Positions 36,470 through 45,230 of a stretch of 64,000 nucleotides of DNA are shown piece after piece. The stretch is taken from the NCBI RefSeq assembly GCF_000756375.1, contig NZ_JNFD01000021.1, positions 430,529 to 494,528 on the forward strand, in the 5' to 3' direction. Numbering within the stretch: the first letter of the stretch is position 1; the number at the start of each line of letters is the position of its first letter. The notes beneath the pieces are model-generated. The model was not told where the DNA came from, did not search any database, and worked only from the letters and a program-made list of their open reading frames with translations. A program made the position numbers and the translations under genes. The stretch comes from Sphingopyxis sp. LC81. Its GTDB lineage: Bacteria > Pseudomonadota > Alphaproteobacteria > Sphingomonadales > Sphingomonadaceae.

Positions 36470-38416
36470 TTATTCGGCGACCGGCGCGGTGCCGGTCAGC
36501 TCGGCGCGCAGCTGGTTCACGAGATCCCTGTTGATCGTCACGCCGACGCGGCGCTTGGCTTCGGCGGCGAGCTGTTCGATCAGTTCGTTGCCGAAGGCGG
36601 GCGCGAGCGGCTGCGCGATCGCGGCGACGCGTGCGGGTTCGATCGACTTCGGATCGGGCCGCTGAACGTCATTGAGCGCGATCACCATCCAGCCGCGGTT
36701 GCCCGGAATTTCGAGCGTCTTGACGCTGTTCTTCGCCATCGAGAAGAGCAGGGCGAGTTCGGGCGGAACGGGTTTGCCGCCCGCGCCAAGTTCGGCACGG
36801 CGGCCACCGATCGTCTGGACATTGCCGATGTTCGGGCCGGCGGCGGCGACGGCTTCGCTGAGGGGCTTGCCGCCTTCGACCGCCTTGACGATCGCGCGGG
36901 CTTTGCCGCGGGCGACCTTCTGCCCCTCGGCAAAACGCCATTCGCTGAGCAAGTCGCCGCGGATCTGCGCGAAGGGCGGCGGCGCGGCGGCGGTGATCGA
37001 CTTCACCGCATAAACCGCGAATTTCTCGTTCTCGACGAGCGTCGCGATATGGCCTTCGCCTTCACCGGCGGCCTGGAAAGCCTGCGCAACGAGCGGTGCC
37101 AGCTCGGGCGCGGGAGCGAAAGCCGGCTGGGCGGGCGCACGGCCGCTGGGCAGGATCGCGGGCGTTTCGACCAGCTGGAGTTTGCGGTCGGCGGCGATTT
37201 CATCGATCGACGCGCCGCCGTTCACGGCGTCCTGGATCGCGTTATAATAGTCGACGATCGCCTCGTTCGCCTTGTTCTTGGCAAGCTCGGTACGGATCTC
37301 GGCACTCGCGTCGGCGAGGCTGCGTGCGGGCTTCGCCGTGACGTCCTCCACGCGCGCGACGGTCCAGCCGAGGCCGGTCTGCGTCGGGCCGATCAGGTCG
37401 CCGCGCTTGGCGGCGAAAGCAGCCTTCGCGGCCGCGGCGCTGCTCGTCGCGGCATAGGCCGACTGGGTCAGATCGCCGGTGGTCGATGCCGAGAGGCCCG
37501 CCGCCTGCGCCGCGGCAGCGAGCGGTGTGCCGCCGCGAACCTTGGCGGCGAGCGCAGTAGCCGCCGCCTGATCGGGAACGATCACCTGCGCAAAGCGGCG
37601 CGTCTCGCTCGCGGTATATTGCGCGGCATTGTCCTTATAGACTTTGGCGATTTCGGCGTCGGTGACGGCGGGAACCGGTACCGCGGCGCGATCGAACAGC
37701 GCGTACTGGATCACGCGGCGCTCGGGGACGGTGAACTTGGCACTATTCTGCGACAGGAAGGTCTTCAGCGCGGCGTCACCGGGGTCGGCGGTCGGTGCGA
37801 AGGGGCTTGCCGGAATGAAGGTCGCCTGTCCGCGGCGCTGTTCCATCAGCAGGGCGGCATAGGGCTGCGCCATGCCCGGCGCGATCCGCGGCATCATGGC
37901 GATCGGCGCAGCGAGCTGTTCGATCAGGAGCTGCTGGCGCAGGTCGCGGCGAAGCTGGGTTTCGGTGAGGCCGTTCTGGCGCAGGAAATTTTCGAACACC
38001 GTCTGGTCGAACTTGCCCGATACGCCCGCAAAGGCGGGCAGATCAGCGATGCGGCCGTCGATCAGCCGCTTGCTGACGCCGAACCCCATGCCGGTCGCGA
38101 ACTGGTCGAACGCGCTGCCTTCGACGAGTTGATCGAGCACCTGATCGAGCCCGCCGCCTTCGACGAACGCGGCCATCGTCAGCCCCGGCTGGCGCTGGCG
38201 CGCCTGGTCATAAGCCTGGCGCGCCCGGTCGCGCAGTTCGCCGACGCCGATCTGTTCGCTGCCGACCTTGGCGACATTGGCGCCGCCGAGCCCGCCAAAA
38301 CTCGAATTGCCCGTCACGTCGCCCAGCGCGAAGGCGAGGCCGACGAGAACGACGAAGCCGAGGGCAAGGAATTTGCCGATCGTCGAGGCAAACATGGCGC
38401 GGATAGCGGTAATCAT
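36470..38416 (-). CDS. ppiD: Periplasmic folding chaperone / peptidyl-prolyl isomerase PpiD
   Basis: 648 residues, inner-membrane anchored with one N-terminal helix (about 12-32, GKFLALGFVVLVGLAFAL). It has a SurA_N-like chaperone region (about 40-190) and a parvulin (rotamase) domain (about 230-370). The rest extends into the periplasm. It acts at the Sec exit to help outer-membrane proteins fold. It lies just before trpE on the same strand (2 bases apart) and is the first gene of the long run ending with lexA. Divergent from tpiA across 181 bases where I see no clear motif. Confidence 0.92.
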   Translation of the reverse strand: MITAIRAMFASTIGKFLALGFVVLVGLAFALGDVTGNSSFGGLGGANVAKVGSEQIGVGELRDRARQAYDQARQRQPGLTMAAFVEGGGLDQVLDQLVEGSAFDQFATGMGFGVSKRLIDGRIADLPAFAGVSGKFDQTVFENFLRQNGLTETQLRRDLRQQLLIEQLAAPIAMMPRIAPGMAQPYAALLMEQRRGQATFIPASPFAPTADPGDAALKTFLSQNSAKFTVPERRVIQYALFDRAAVPVPAVTDAEIAKVYKDNAAQYTASETRRFAQVIVPDQAAATALAAKVRGGTPLAAAAQAAGLSASTTGDLTQSAYAATSSAAAAKAAFAAKRGDLIGPTQTGLGWTVARVEDVTAKPARSLADASAEIRTELAKNKANEAIVDYYNAIQDAVNGGASIDEIAADRKLQLVETPAILPSGRAPAQPAFAPAPELAPLVAQAFQAAGEGEGHIATLVENEKFAVYAVKSITAAAPPPFAQIRGDLLSEWRFAEGQKVARGKARAIVKAVEGGKPLSEAVAAAGPNIGNVQTIGGRRAELGAGGKPVPPELALLFSMAKNSVKTLEIPGNRGWMVIALNDVQRPDPKSIEPARVAAIAQPLAPAFGNELIEQLAAEAKRRVGVTINRDLVNQLRAELTGTAPVAE

Positions 38417-38597
38417 GGAGCGGGCATTCTTTCCGGCAGGGCGCGGGTCACGCGCGATTGCGCGCTGCTTTAGGCGGGAGGCGGTGCCGCATCAAGGCCG
38501 GAAAGGGGCTTTTCGCCCACACGCGACGCAGCTTGCCTATCGCGCCTATGCGCCGCTAGGGCGGAGGCAAGGTTCGAATATTGGGAGACGCAGACAA

Positions 38598-39350
38598 ATG
38601 ACGCGGCGCAAATATGTGGTGGGCAACTGGAAGATGAACGGGCTTTCGGCGGCTATCGGCGAAGCGCAGGCGATCTTCGCCGCGGCGGACGAGCATGCCG
38701 CCGTCGATGTCGCGATCTGCCCGCCCTTCACGCTGATCGGCGCCATGGTCGTCGCCGCGCCGGGCAAAGCGGTCGGCGGACAGGATTGCCATAGCGCCGC
38801 GTCGGGAGCTTTCACTGGATCGGTCGCGGCGGCGATGCTGACCGACATCGGCGCGAGCGTCGTGATCGTCGGGCACAGCGAGCGTCGCGAAGGTTTCGCC
38901 GAGAGCGACGCCGATGTGCGCGGCAAGGCCGAAGCCGGCCTTGCCGCCGGTCTGTCGGTGATCCTGTGCGTCGGCGAGCCGCGCGAGGTCCGCGAATCGG
39001 GCGGTGCAATCGACTATGTGCTCGCGCAGATCGCGGGATCGGTGCCGGACAGCTTCGACCCGCACCGGCTGGCCATCGCCTATGAGCCGATCTGGGCGAT
39101 CGGGACCGGGCTGGTGCCGACGGTCGCCGATGTCGCGGCGATGCATGGCGCGATCCGCGGTGCGCTGGCGGCGCGGTTCGGCGGCGCGGCGGAGGATATG
39201 CGCATTCTTTACGGCGGATCGGTTAATGGCGAGAACGCCGCCGAACTGCTCGATGCCGGCGATGTCGACGGCGCGCTGGTCGGCGGCGCAAGCCTGACCG
39301 CGGCCAAGTTCGTGCCAATCATCGCCGCAGCGAGTACACTCGCGGGTTGA
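38598..39350 (+). CDS. tpiA: Triosephosphate isomerase
   Basis: 250 residues, standard length. It interconverts dihydroxyacetone phosphate and glyceraldehyde-3-phosphate. Active-site residues are visible: Lys in GNWKMNG, His in VIVGHSERR, Glu in IAYEPIWAIGTG, and the phosphate loops YGGSVN and GALVGGASL. A long in-frame extension from 38268 runs through the divergent ppiD start and is rejected. GGGAG lies 10 bases before the ATG. Confidence 0.97.
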   Translation: MTRRKYVVGNWKMNGLSAAIGEAQAIFAAADEHAAVDVAICPPFTLIGAMVVAAPGKAVGGQDCHSAASGAFTGSVAAAMLTDIGASVVIVGHSERREGFAESDADVRGKAEAGLAAGLSVILCVGEPREVRESGGAIDYVLAQIAGSVPDSFDPHRLAIAYEPIWAIGTGLVPTVADVAAMHGAIRGALAARFGGAAEDMRILYGGSVNGENAAELLDAGDVDGALVGGASLTAAKFVPIIAAASTLAG

Positions 39351-39423
39351 AGCGAAGCGCCTTCGTCTCTATGTGCGCCGCGGGCGCGGTCCGTTTGAGG
39401 CCGCGCAAGTTCGGGAAAATATG

Positions 39424-39867
39424 ATGTCCAGTCTCTTCACCTTCATCCTCGTCCTGCAGGCGCTCGTCGCCGCGGTGATGATCGGCGTCATCTTGATGCA
39501 GAAGTCGGAAGGTGGCGGTCTGGGCGTCGGCGGCAGCCCCGCTGGGCTGCTTTCGGCGCGCGGCGCAGCGGATTTCATGACCCGTGCGACAACGATCCTC
39601 GCGACGGCCTTCGTCGCGCTGTCGATCGTGCTCGCAGCGATGGCCTCGGTCGGCCGCAGCGGCTCGACGATCGACACCTCGCTGTCGAAAACCGCGCAGA
39701 CGAGCGGCGCGGCTCCGGCCTCGTCGCTGACTGCTCCGGCGCAGCAGGCTCCCGCCAATGCGGCGCCCGCCGTCGCGAGCGACGATCCGCTCGCCGCAGC
39801 AGCGGCCGCGGCGGCAAGCCAGGAAGCCGCACCGGCTCCGGCGCAGGCACCGCCCGCCAAGAAATAA
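39424..39867 (+). CDS. secG: Protein-export membrane protein SecG
   Basis: 147 residues. SecG assists the SecYE translocon. Two transmembrane helices flank the loop KSEGGGLGVGGSPAGLLSARG, the family signature. Residues ~75-147 form a long Ala/Pro/Ser-rich tail, making it longer than E. coli SecG (110). ATG codons at 39421 and 39424 are both possible; GGGA lies at 39413-39416, 7 bases before the second. tpiA-secG-pyrG is a gene order often seen in alphaproteobacteria. Confidence 0.93.
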   Translation: MSSLFTFILVLQALVAAVMIGVILMQKSEGGGLGVGGSPAGLLSARGAADFMTRATTILATAFVALSIVLAAMASVGRSGSTIDTSLSKTAQTSGAAPASSLTAPAQQAPANAAPAVASDDPLAAAAAAAASQEAAPAPAQAPPAKK

Positions 39868-39898
39868 CCGGCGGCTTCGGCCTCCACCTTAAACCCGC

Positions 39899-39921
39899 CC
39901 GGCGGAAAATATTTCCGCCGG
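39899..39921. other. Strong hairpin between secG and pyrG
   Basis: A perfect 10-bp inverted repeat (CCGGCGGAAA and complement) with a 3-base centre. It is not followed by a T-run, so it may be a rho-type terminator, an RNA processing site or an attenuator before pyrG. Position is 55 bases before the pyrG start. Confidence 0.45.
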
Positions 39922-39975
39922 ATGCGATTCGACGGCTTGCGCCGTCCCCCTCCCGTTGAGTAAGTCTTTCCTCCC

Positions 39976-41607
39976 ATGGCGCGGTTCATTTTTATCACCG
40001 GCGGCGTGGTCTCCTCGCTTGGCAAAGGTTTGATGGCGGCTAGCCTCGCAGCCTTGTTGCAGGCGCGTGGCTATCGTGTCCGTATCCGGAAATTCGATCC
40101 CTATCTGAACGTCGATCCGGGCACGATGTCGCCCTATCAACACGGCGAGGTCTATGTGACCGACGACGGCGCCGAAACCGACCTCGACCTCGGCCATTAC
40201 GAACGCTTTACCGGCGTTGCGGCGCGGCAGAGCGACAATGTCACCTCGGGCCGCATCTATCAGGGCATCATCGCCAAGGAACGCCGCGGCGACTATCTGG
40301 GCGCGACGGTGCAGGTCGTCCCGCACGTCACCGACGCGATCAAGGAATTTGCGCGCGCCGATATCGACGACCTCGATTTCGTGCTGTGCGAGATTGGCGG
40401 CACCGTCGGCGACATCGAATCGCTGCCGTTCATCGAGGCGATCCGCCAGCTCAAGAATGAAGAGGGACGCGAAAACGCGATCTCGGTTCACGTCACGCTG
40501 GTGCCGTACATTGCCGCCGCGGGCGAACTCAAGACCAAGCCGACGCAGCACAGCGTGCGCGAACTCGCCTCGCTGGGTGTGCAGCCCGACATCCTGCTCT
40601 GCCGCTGCGAAAAGCCGCTGCCCGAGAGCGAGCGGGCCAAGATCGCGCTCTTCTGCAATGTCCGCAAGGAAGCGGTCATCCCGGCGCTCGACGCCGACAG
40701 CATCTATTCGGTCCCCGTCCAATATCATGGCGAGGGACTGGACAGCGAAGTGTTGCGGGCGTTCGGCATCCACGACGCGCCCGCGCCCGACCTGTCGCGC
40801 TGGTACGACATCATGGACCGCAAGCAGCACCCTGAGGGCGAAGTCACGATTGGTGTCGTTGGCAAATATGTGTCGCTGCCCGACGCCTATAAATCGCTCA
40901 ATGAAGCGCTGGTCCACGGCGGCATGGCGCACCGCGTCAAGGTCAATATCCGCTGGCTCGACGCCGAAATGTTCGAGCGCGACGAGGATCTCGCCGCCAA
41001 CCTCGAGCCAATGCACGGCATTCTCGTCCCCGGCGGCTTCGGCGAGCGCGGCTCCGAAGGCAAGATTTCGAGCGTGCGCTTCGCGCGCGAGCGCAACGTG
41101 CCCTTCTTCGGCATCTGCCTCGGCATGCAGATGGCGTGCATCGAGGGCGCACGGAACACGAGCGGCATTGCCGACGCGTCGAGCACCGAATTCGGCCCGA
41201 CCGACGAACCCGTCGTCGGCATGATCACCGAATGGATGAGCGACGAAGGCTTGCAGAAGCGCGGCGCCGACACCAACCTCGGCGGCACGATGCGCCTTGG
41301 CGCCTATGAGGCGAAGCTGTCGCCGAACAGCCATGTCGCGAGCGTCTATGGCGCGAACGACATCAGCGAGCGCCACCGCCACCGCTACGAGGTCAACAAC
41401 GCCTATCGCGAGAGCCTCGAGAAGGGCGGTCTCGTCTTTTCGGGCATGTCGCCCGACGGCATGTTGCCGGAAATCGTTGAGCGTCCCGACCATCCGTGGT
41501 TTATCGGGGTGCAGTTCCACCCGGAACTCAAGTCGAAGCCGTTCGATCCGCATCCCTTGTTTGCGGGCTTCATCGAAGCGGCGGTAAAACAGAGCCGGCT
41601 GGTCTAG
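39976..41607 (+). CDS. pyrG: CTP synthase
   Basis: 543 residues. It makes CTP from UTP, ATP and glutamine ammonia. The N-terminal synthetase domain (1-270) has [20 protein letters not shown] (P-loop) and [15 protein letters not shown]. The C-terminal class I amidotransferase domain has Cys in [10 protein letters not shown] and His/Glu in [11 protein letters not shown]. Length and motifs are complete. Confidence 0.98.
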   Translation: MARFIFITGGVVSSLGKGLMAASLAALLQARGYRVRIRKFDPYLNVDPGTMSPYQHGEVYVTDDGAETDLDLGHYERFTGVAARQSDNVTSGRIYQGIIAKERRGDYLGATVQVVPHVTDAIKEFARADIDDLDFVLCEIGGTVGDIESLPFIEAIRQLKNEEGRENAISVHVTLVPYIAAAGELKTKPTQHSVRELASLGVQPDILLCRCEKPLPESERAKIALFCNVRKEAVIPALDADSIYSVPVQYHGEGLDSEVLRAFGIHDAPAPDLSRWYDIMDRKQHPEGEVTIGVVGKYVSLPDAYKSLNEALVHGGMAHRVKVNIRWLDAEMFERDEDLAANLEPMHGILVPGGFGERGSEGKISSVRFARERNVPFFGICLGMQMACIEGARNTSGIADASSTEFGPTDEPVVGMITEWMSDEGLQKRGADTNLGGTMRLGAYEAKLSPNSHVASVYGANDISERHRHRYEVNNAYRESLEKGGLVFSGMSPDGMLPEIVERPDHPWFIGVQFHPELKSKPFDPHPLFAGFIEAAVKQSRLV

Positions 41608-41633
41608 CGCCGGGCAAAAGGGGTGTAGGGGCA

Positions 41634-42317
41634 ATGGATCACGCGAGACTCGCCGAGTTGCAGGGCCCCGACAGCATCTTTTCCGGACTTTCGGTCGAAG
41701 ACTGGGCCGAAATCGCCAGCCGCGCGGTGCAGGTCAATTTCGTCAAGGGCAAGGAATTGCTCGTCCAGGGCGACCCGGGCGACATGATGCTGATCCTGAC
41801 CGAAGGCACCGCGCGTGTGTCGATGCTGACCTCGGGCGGCCGCGAAATCGTGCTCGCCTATGCCGAACCCGGCGCGATACTGGGCGAGATCGCGCTGCTC
41901 GACGGCGGCGAACGCACCGCATCGGTGACCGCGACGAGCGCGGGCAGCGCGCTCCAGCTTGGCCGCAATGCGCTCAAGGATTTCGCCGCGAGCCATCCCG
42001 AATTCGCCTGGTCGCTGATGCAGCAGCTCGCGCGGCGGCTGCGCACCGCCGACCAGACGATTGAGAGCGACCGCGCCTATGCGTCGGGCCCGCGGCTTGC
42101 ACGTTATCTGAAACGCTTGATTCGCAAGGATGTCGAAGCGTCGCAGCGCGTCGAACTCAGCCAGACTGAGCTCGGCAATTTCGCAGGCATGAGCCGCGAA
42201 CATATCAATCGCCAGCTCAAGAGCTGGGAGGAATCGGGCGTGATTTCGCTCGAGCAGGGCCGCGTGCGCGTGCTCGATGCCGATATGCTGGAAGATATCA
42301 GCGAGAGTGAGGGCTAG
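41634..42317 (+). CDS. Crp/Fnr-family transcriptional regulator
   Basis: 227 residues. A cyclic nucleotide-binding-like domain (about 15-130, with GKELLVQGDPGDMMLILTEG and GEIALLDGGERTASVTA) precedes the C-terminal winged HTH (about 160-220; LSQTELGNFAGMSREHINRQLKSWEESG). The recognition helix sequence is Crp-like, and the Fnr cysteines are absent, so it is not an oxygen-sensing [4Fe-4S] type. The effector and targets are unknown. It lies 26 bases after pyrG and may share its transcript. A block of hairpin repeats follows. Confidence 0.9.
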   Translation: MDHARLAELQGPDSIFSGLSVEDWAEIASRAVQVNFVKGKELLVQGDPGDMMLILTEGTARVSMLTSGGREIVLAYAEPGAILGEIALLDGGERTASVTATSAGSALQLGRNALKDFAASHPEFAWSLMQQLARRLRTADQTIESDRAYASGPRLARYLKRLIRKDVEASQRVELSQTELGNFAGMSREHINRQLKSWEESGVISLEQGRVRVLDADMLEDISESEG

Positions 42318-42766
42318 TTTAGCCGTCGCCCCCGCGAAGCGGGGGGCCGCTGGCAATTTACGCAGCGACGCCGGGTCAGGGGGACAACGGCCCCCGTCTT
42401 CGCGGGGGCGACGCTTCGCGTCGGAATCACAACGCCCGGGCCTCGCTTTGCGAAACCCGGGCGCCTGTGACGAACACTCGCCATCCCCCTTTGTTGCAGG
42501 CCTGGCGAAAGGCCTGCACTCCCTGGAGCCGGGCCTTTGGGCCGCGTTGAACCAGAAGCAGCGTGGGTAGGTCCGCGGGGGGGCTTTGTCACTCTCTGAC
42601 GGGCACTTGGCCCTGCTTTTGCCGGGCGCTGTGACCTATCGGCAACACATTCAGCAAATCATTTGCGGTTTGACGCCATGCCGGCGGCCATTGCCAGCGG
42701 TGGCGGCGCTGCCTAAAGCGGCGCTATGCGTGTCATTCCTCATGCGCCGCAAAGGCACACCGCTCC
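42318..42766. repeat. Gene-free block with a cluster of REP-like hairpins
   Basis: 449 bases with no credible gene. Four hairpin units are visible. Two are copies of one palindrome (GTCGCCCCCGCGAAG followed by a G run) in opposite orientation at 42325-42348 and 42389-42412, each foldable by itself and pairing with the other. The other two are CGCCCGGG/CCCGGGCG at 42433-42463 and GCAGGCCT/AGGCCTGC at 42496-42517. The layout resembles bacterial REP/BIME elements. From about 42520 to the lolC start I see nothing clear apart from a likely promoter region. Confidence 0.75.
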
Positions 42767-44017
42767 ATGATCCTGCGTCCTTACGAACGCACCATCTTCA
42801 AACGCTATATGCTTCCGCAGCGCGGCGAAGGGTTCATCTTCGTCGCGGCGGCGTTCAGCTTCACAGCCGTCATGCTCGGCGTCGCGGCGCTGGTGATCGT
42901 GATGAGCGTGATGAACGGGGTGCGCAGCGACCTGTTCGACAAGATTGTCGGCCTCAACGGTCATGCGGTGGTGCAGGGCTTCGGCGGGCGGCTCGACGAC
43001 TGGCAGGATGTGCTGAAAAAGGCGAAGGCGACGCCGGGTGTGGTTTCGGCGACGCCGCTGATCGAGCAGCCCTTGCTCGGCACCTTCAGCGGACGCGTCG
43101 AGGGCATATTGGTGCGCGGCATGCTGGTGCCCGACATCCGCAAGAACGAGACGCTGAACGGCAAGGTCTTGCAGGGCAGCCTCGACACGCTGACCCCCGG
43201 ATCGGGCAATATCGCGATCGGCAGCGAACTCGCACGCAATCTCGGCGCGACCGTCGGATCGAACCTGACGATCATCAACCCCGCGGGGCGTTCGACGCCG
43301 TTCGGCACCGTGCCGCGCGAGATCAGTTACCGTATTTCGGCGATTTTCGAGATCGGCGTCTATGATTTCGACAAAGCCTATGTCGTCATGCCGATGGAGG
43401 ATGCGCAATTGCTCCTGCTGACCGGCGACCAGGTCGGGATGATCGAGGTGAAGACCAGCGACCCCGACAAGGTCGGCGAAATATTGCGGCCGCTCGCCGA
43501 AAAGGTCGCGGCGCAGGCGGTCGTGTCCGACTGGCGATCGATGAACGCGAGCCTGTTCGAGGCGCTGTCGATCGAGCGGGTGGCGATGTTCGTGATCCTG
43601 TCGCTCATCATCCTCGTCGCGTCGTTCAACATCATATCGTCGCTGATCATGCTGGTGCGCGCAAAAACGCGCGACATGGCGATATTACGCACGATGGGCG
43701 CGCCGCGCGATGCGGTGATGCGTATCTTCATGGCGATAGGGCTTTCGATCGGCGTTGCGGGAACCATCGCCGGGATGATCGTCGGTTTCGCGCTGCTCTA
43801 TTTCCGTCAGGGCGTGCTGCGCGGGGTCGAGTTCCTGACCGGCCAGCCTTTGTGGGATCCGTCGATCCGGTTCCTCACCGAACTGCCGTCAAAGCCCGAT
43901 CCGTTCGAGATCACAGCGATCGTCATCATGGTGATTGTCTTCAGCTTCCTCGCGACGCTGTATCCCGCCTATAAAGCCGCCAATACCGACCCCGTGCAGG
44001 TGCTGCGTTATGAGTGA
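42767..44017 (+). CDS. lolC: Lipoprotein-releasing ABC transporter permease LolC/LolE family
   Basis: 416 residues. With LolD it extracts outer-membrane lipoproteins from the inner membrane and passes them to LolA. An N-terminal helix ([40 protein letters not shown] region) is followed by a large periplasmic MacB-PCD-like domain (about 50-260) and three FtsX-type helices. The C-terminus [18 protein letters not shown] is a family hallmark. Alphaproteobacteria usually have a single LolC/E-type protein that forms a homodimer. The stop overlaps the lolD start by 8 bases (ATGAGTGA). Confidence 0.94.
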   Translation: MILRPYERTIFKRYMLPQRGEGFIFVAAAFSFTAVMLGVAALVIVMSVMNGVRSDLFDKIVGLNGHAVVQGFGGRLDDWQDVLKKAKATPGVVSATPLIEQPLLGTFSGRVEGILVRGMLVPDIRKNETLNGKVLQGSLDTLTPGSGNIAIGSELARNLGATVGSNLTIINPAGRSTPFGTVPREISYRISAIFEIGVYDFDKAYVVMPMEDAQLLLLTGDQVGMIEVKTSDPDKVGEILRPLAEKVAAQAVVSDWRSMNASLFEALSIERVAMFVILSLIILVASFNIISSLIMLVRAKTRDMAILRTMGAPRDAVMRIFMAIGLSIGVAGTIAGMIVGFALLYFRQGVLRGVEFLTGQPLWDPSIRFLTELPSKPDPFEITAIVIMVIVFSFLATLYPAYKAANTDPVQVLRYE

Positions 44018-44687
44018 TGTTGCGCTGGAACTGGTCGAGCTGAAGCGCAGCTTCACGCAGGGCGACGTCACGATCGACGTGCTGCGCGGCGTCAATGCCA
44101 CGCTGAGGCGCGGGGAGATTGTCGCGCTGCTCGGTCCGTCGGGATCGGGCAAGTCGACGATGCTGCAAGCCGTAGGCCTGCTGGAGGGCGGGTTCGACGG
44201 AACGATCCGCATCGACGGCGAGGATGTAACGCGCTTCGAGCAAGGCGAGCGGACGAAGACGCGGCGCGAAAAGATCGGCTTCGTCTATCAGTTCCACCAT
44301 CTGCTCCCCGATTTCAATGCGATCGAGAATGTTGTTCTGCCGCAGCTGATCCGCGGCGCAGGGCAAGCCGAGGCCGAGGAACGCGCGGCGGATTTGCTCG
44401 GGCGGCTGGGGCTGGGCGAGCGCTTGCATCACAAGCCGAGTAAGCTGTCGGGCGGCGAGCAGCAGCGCGTCGCGGTGGCGCGCGCACTGGCGAACCGGCC
44501 CTTGCTCGTGCTCGCCGACGAGCCGACGGGCAATCTCGACGAGGCGACCGCCGACCGGGTGTTCGACCAGTTCGTCAACCTCGTGCGCGATCATGGCTCG
44601 GCGGCGCTGGTAGCGACGCACAACGAGCGGCTCGCGGCGCGGATGGACCGCGTGCTGCGCTTGCACGACGGGCGGATCGAGGCGTAG
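44010..44687 (+). CDS. lolD: Lipoprotein-releasing ABC transporter ATP-binding protein LolD
   Basis: 225 residues. Walker [11 protein letters not shown]-loop ([18 protein letters not shown]), signature [15 protein letters not shown], Walker [15 protein letters not shown] and the H-loop ALVATHN are all present. It powers the LolC/E complex. The start is the ATG inside the lolC end; an ORF opening further upstream is a shadow in lolC. Confidence 0.95.
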   Translation: MSDVALELVELKRSFTQGDVTIDVLRGVNATLRRGEIVALLGPSGSGKSTMLQAVGLLEGGFDGTIRIDGEDVTRFEQGERTKTRREKIGFVYQFHHLLPDFNAIENVVLPQLIRGAGQAEAEERAADLLGRLGLGERLHHKPSKLSGGEQQRVAVARALANRPLLVLADEPTGNLDEATADRVFDQFVNLVRDHGSAALVATHNERLAARMDRVLRLHDGRIEA

Positions 44688-44714
44688 GCTCGCGCGATCA
44701 GAAGGGGACGGATT

Positions 44715-45191
44715 ATGGCATTATACGATCTTTCGGCGAAGCTGCCCGGCGGCGGCACGCAATCGCTGGCCGACTATCGCGGTAAGGTGCTGCTGATCGT
44801 CAACACCGCGTCGAAATGCGGCTTCACCCCGCAATATGAGGGGCTGGAGGAGCTTTACCGCGACTATAAGGACCGCGGGCTCGAAATCCTCGCCTTCCCG
44901 TGCAACCAGTTCGGCGCGCAGGAACCCGGCGATGCCGCAGAAATCGCGAATTTCTGCTCGCTGACCTATGACGTCAGCTTTCCTTTGATGGCGAAGGTCG
45001 ACGTCAACGGCGACGATGCCGATCCGATCTTCAAGCATCTGAAGAAGGAAAAGACCGGCCTGCTCGGCAGCGGGATCAAGTGGAATTTCACCAAATTCCT
45101 CGTCGATCGCGAAGGCAAGACCGTGTCGCGCCACGCACCGACGACCAAGCCCGAACAATTGCGCAAAGAGATTGAGGAACTGCTGGGTTAA
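44715..45191 (+). CDS. Glutathione peroxidase (cysteine type)
   Basis: 158 residues. It reduces hydroperoxides with glutathione or thioredoxin. The active site NTASKCGFTPQYEGLEELY has Cys35 in place of selenocysteine, and CNQFGAQEPG and KWNFTKFLVDREG supply the Gln and Trp of the tetrad. No signal peptide. AAGGGG lies shortly before the ATG; the gene is 27 bases after lolD and may be part of the same transcript. Confidence 0.94.
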   Translation: MALYDLSAKLPGGGTQSLADYRGKVLLIVNTASKCGFTPQYEGLEELYRDYKDRGLEILAFPCNQFGAQEPGDAAEIANFCSLTYDVSFPLMAKVDVNGDDADPIFKHLKKEKTGLLGSGIKWNFTKFLVDREGKTVSRHAPTTKPEQLRKEIEELLG

Positions 45192-45230
45192 GCCTTGGCA
45201 GAATCAGTGCTGTCACTGTAGCGTCATCGG

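Noticed and set aside
39889..41634. 581-codon open frame antisense to pyrG
   Set aside because: High GC makes long mirror frames. The translation has no recognisable domain, and pyrG on the plus strand is complete and unmistakable.
42277..42570. 97-codon frame across the hairpin cluster
   Set aside because: It runs through palindromic repeats, has no ribosome site, and its translation looks like repeat-derived sequence.
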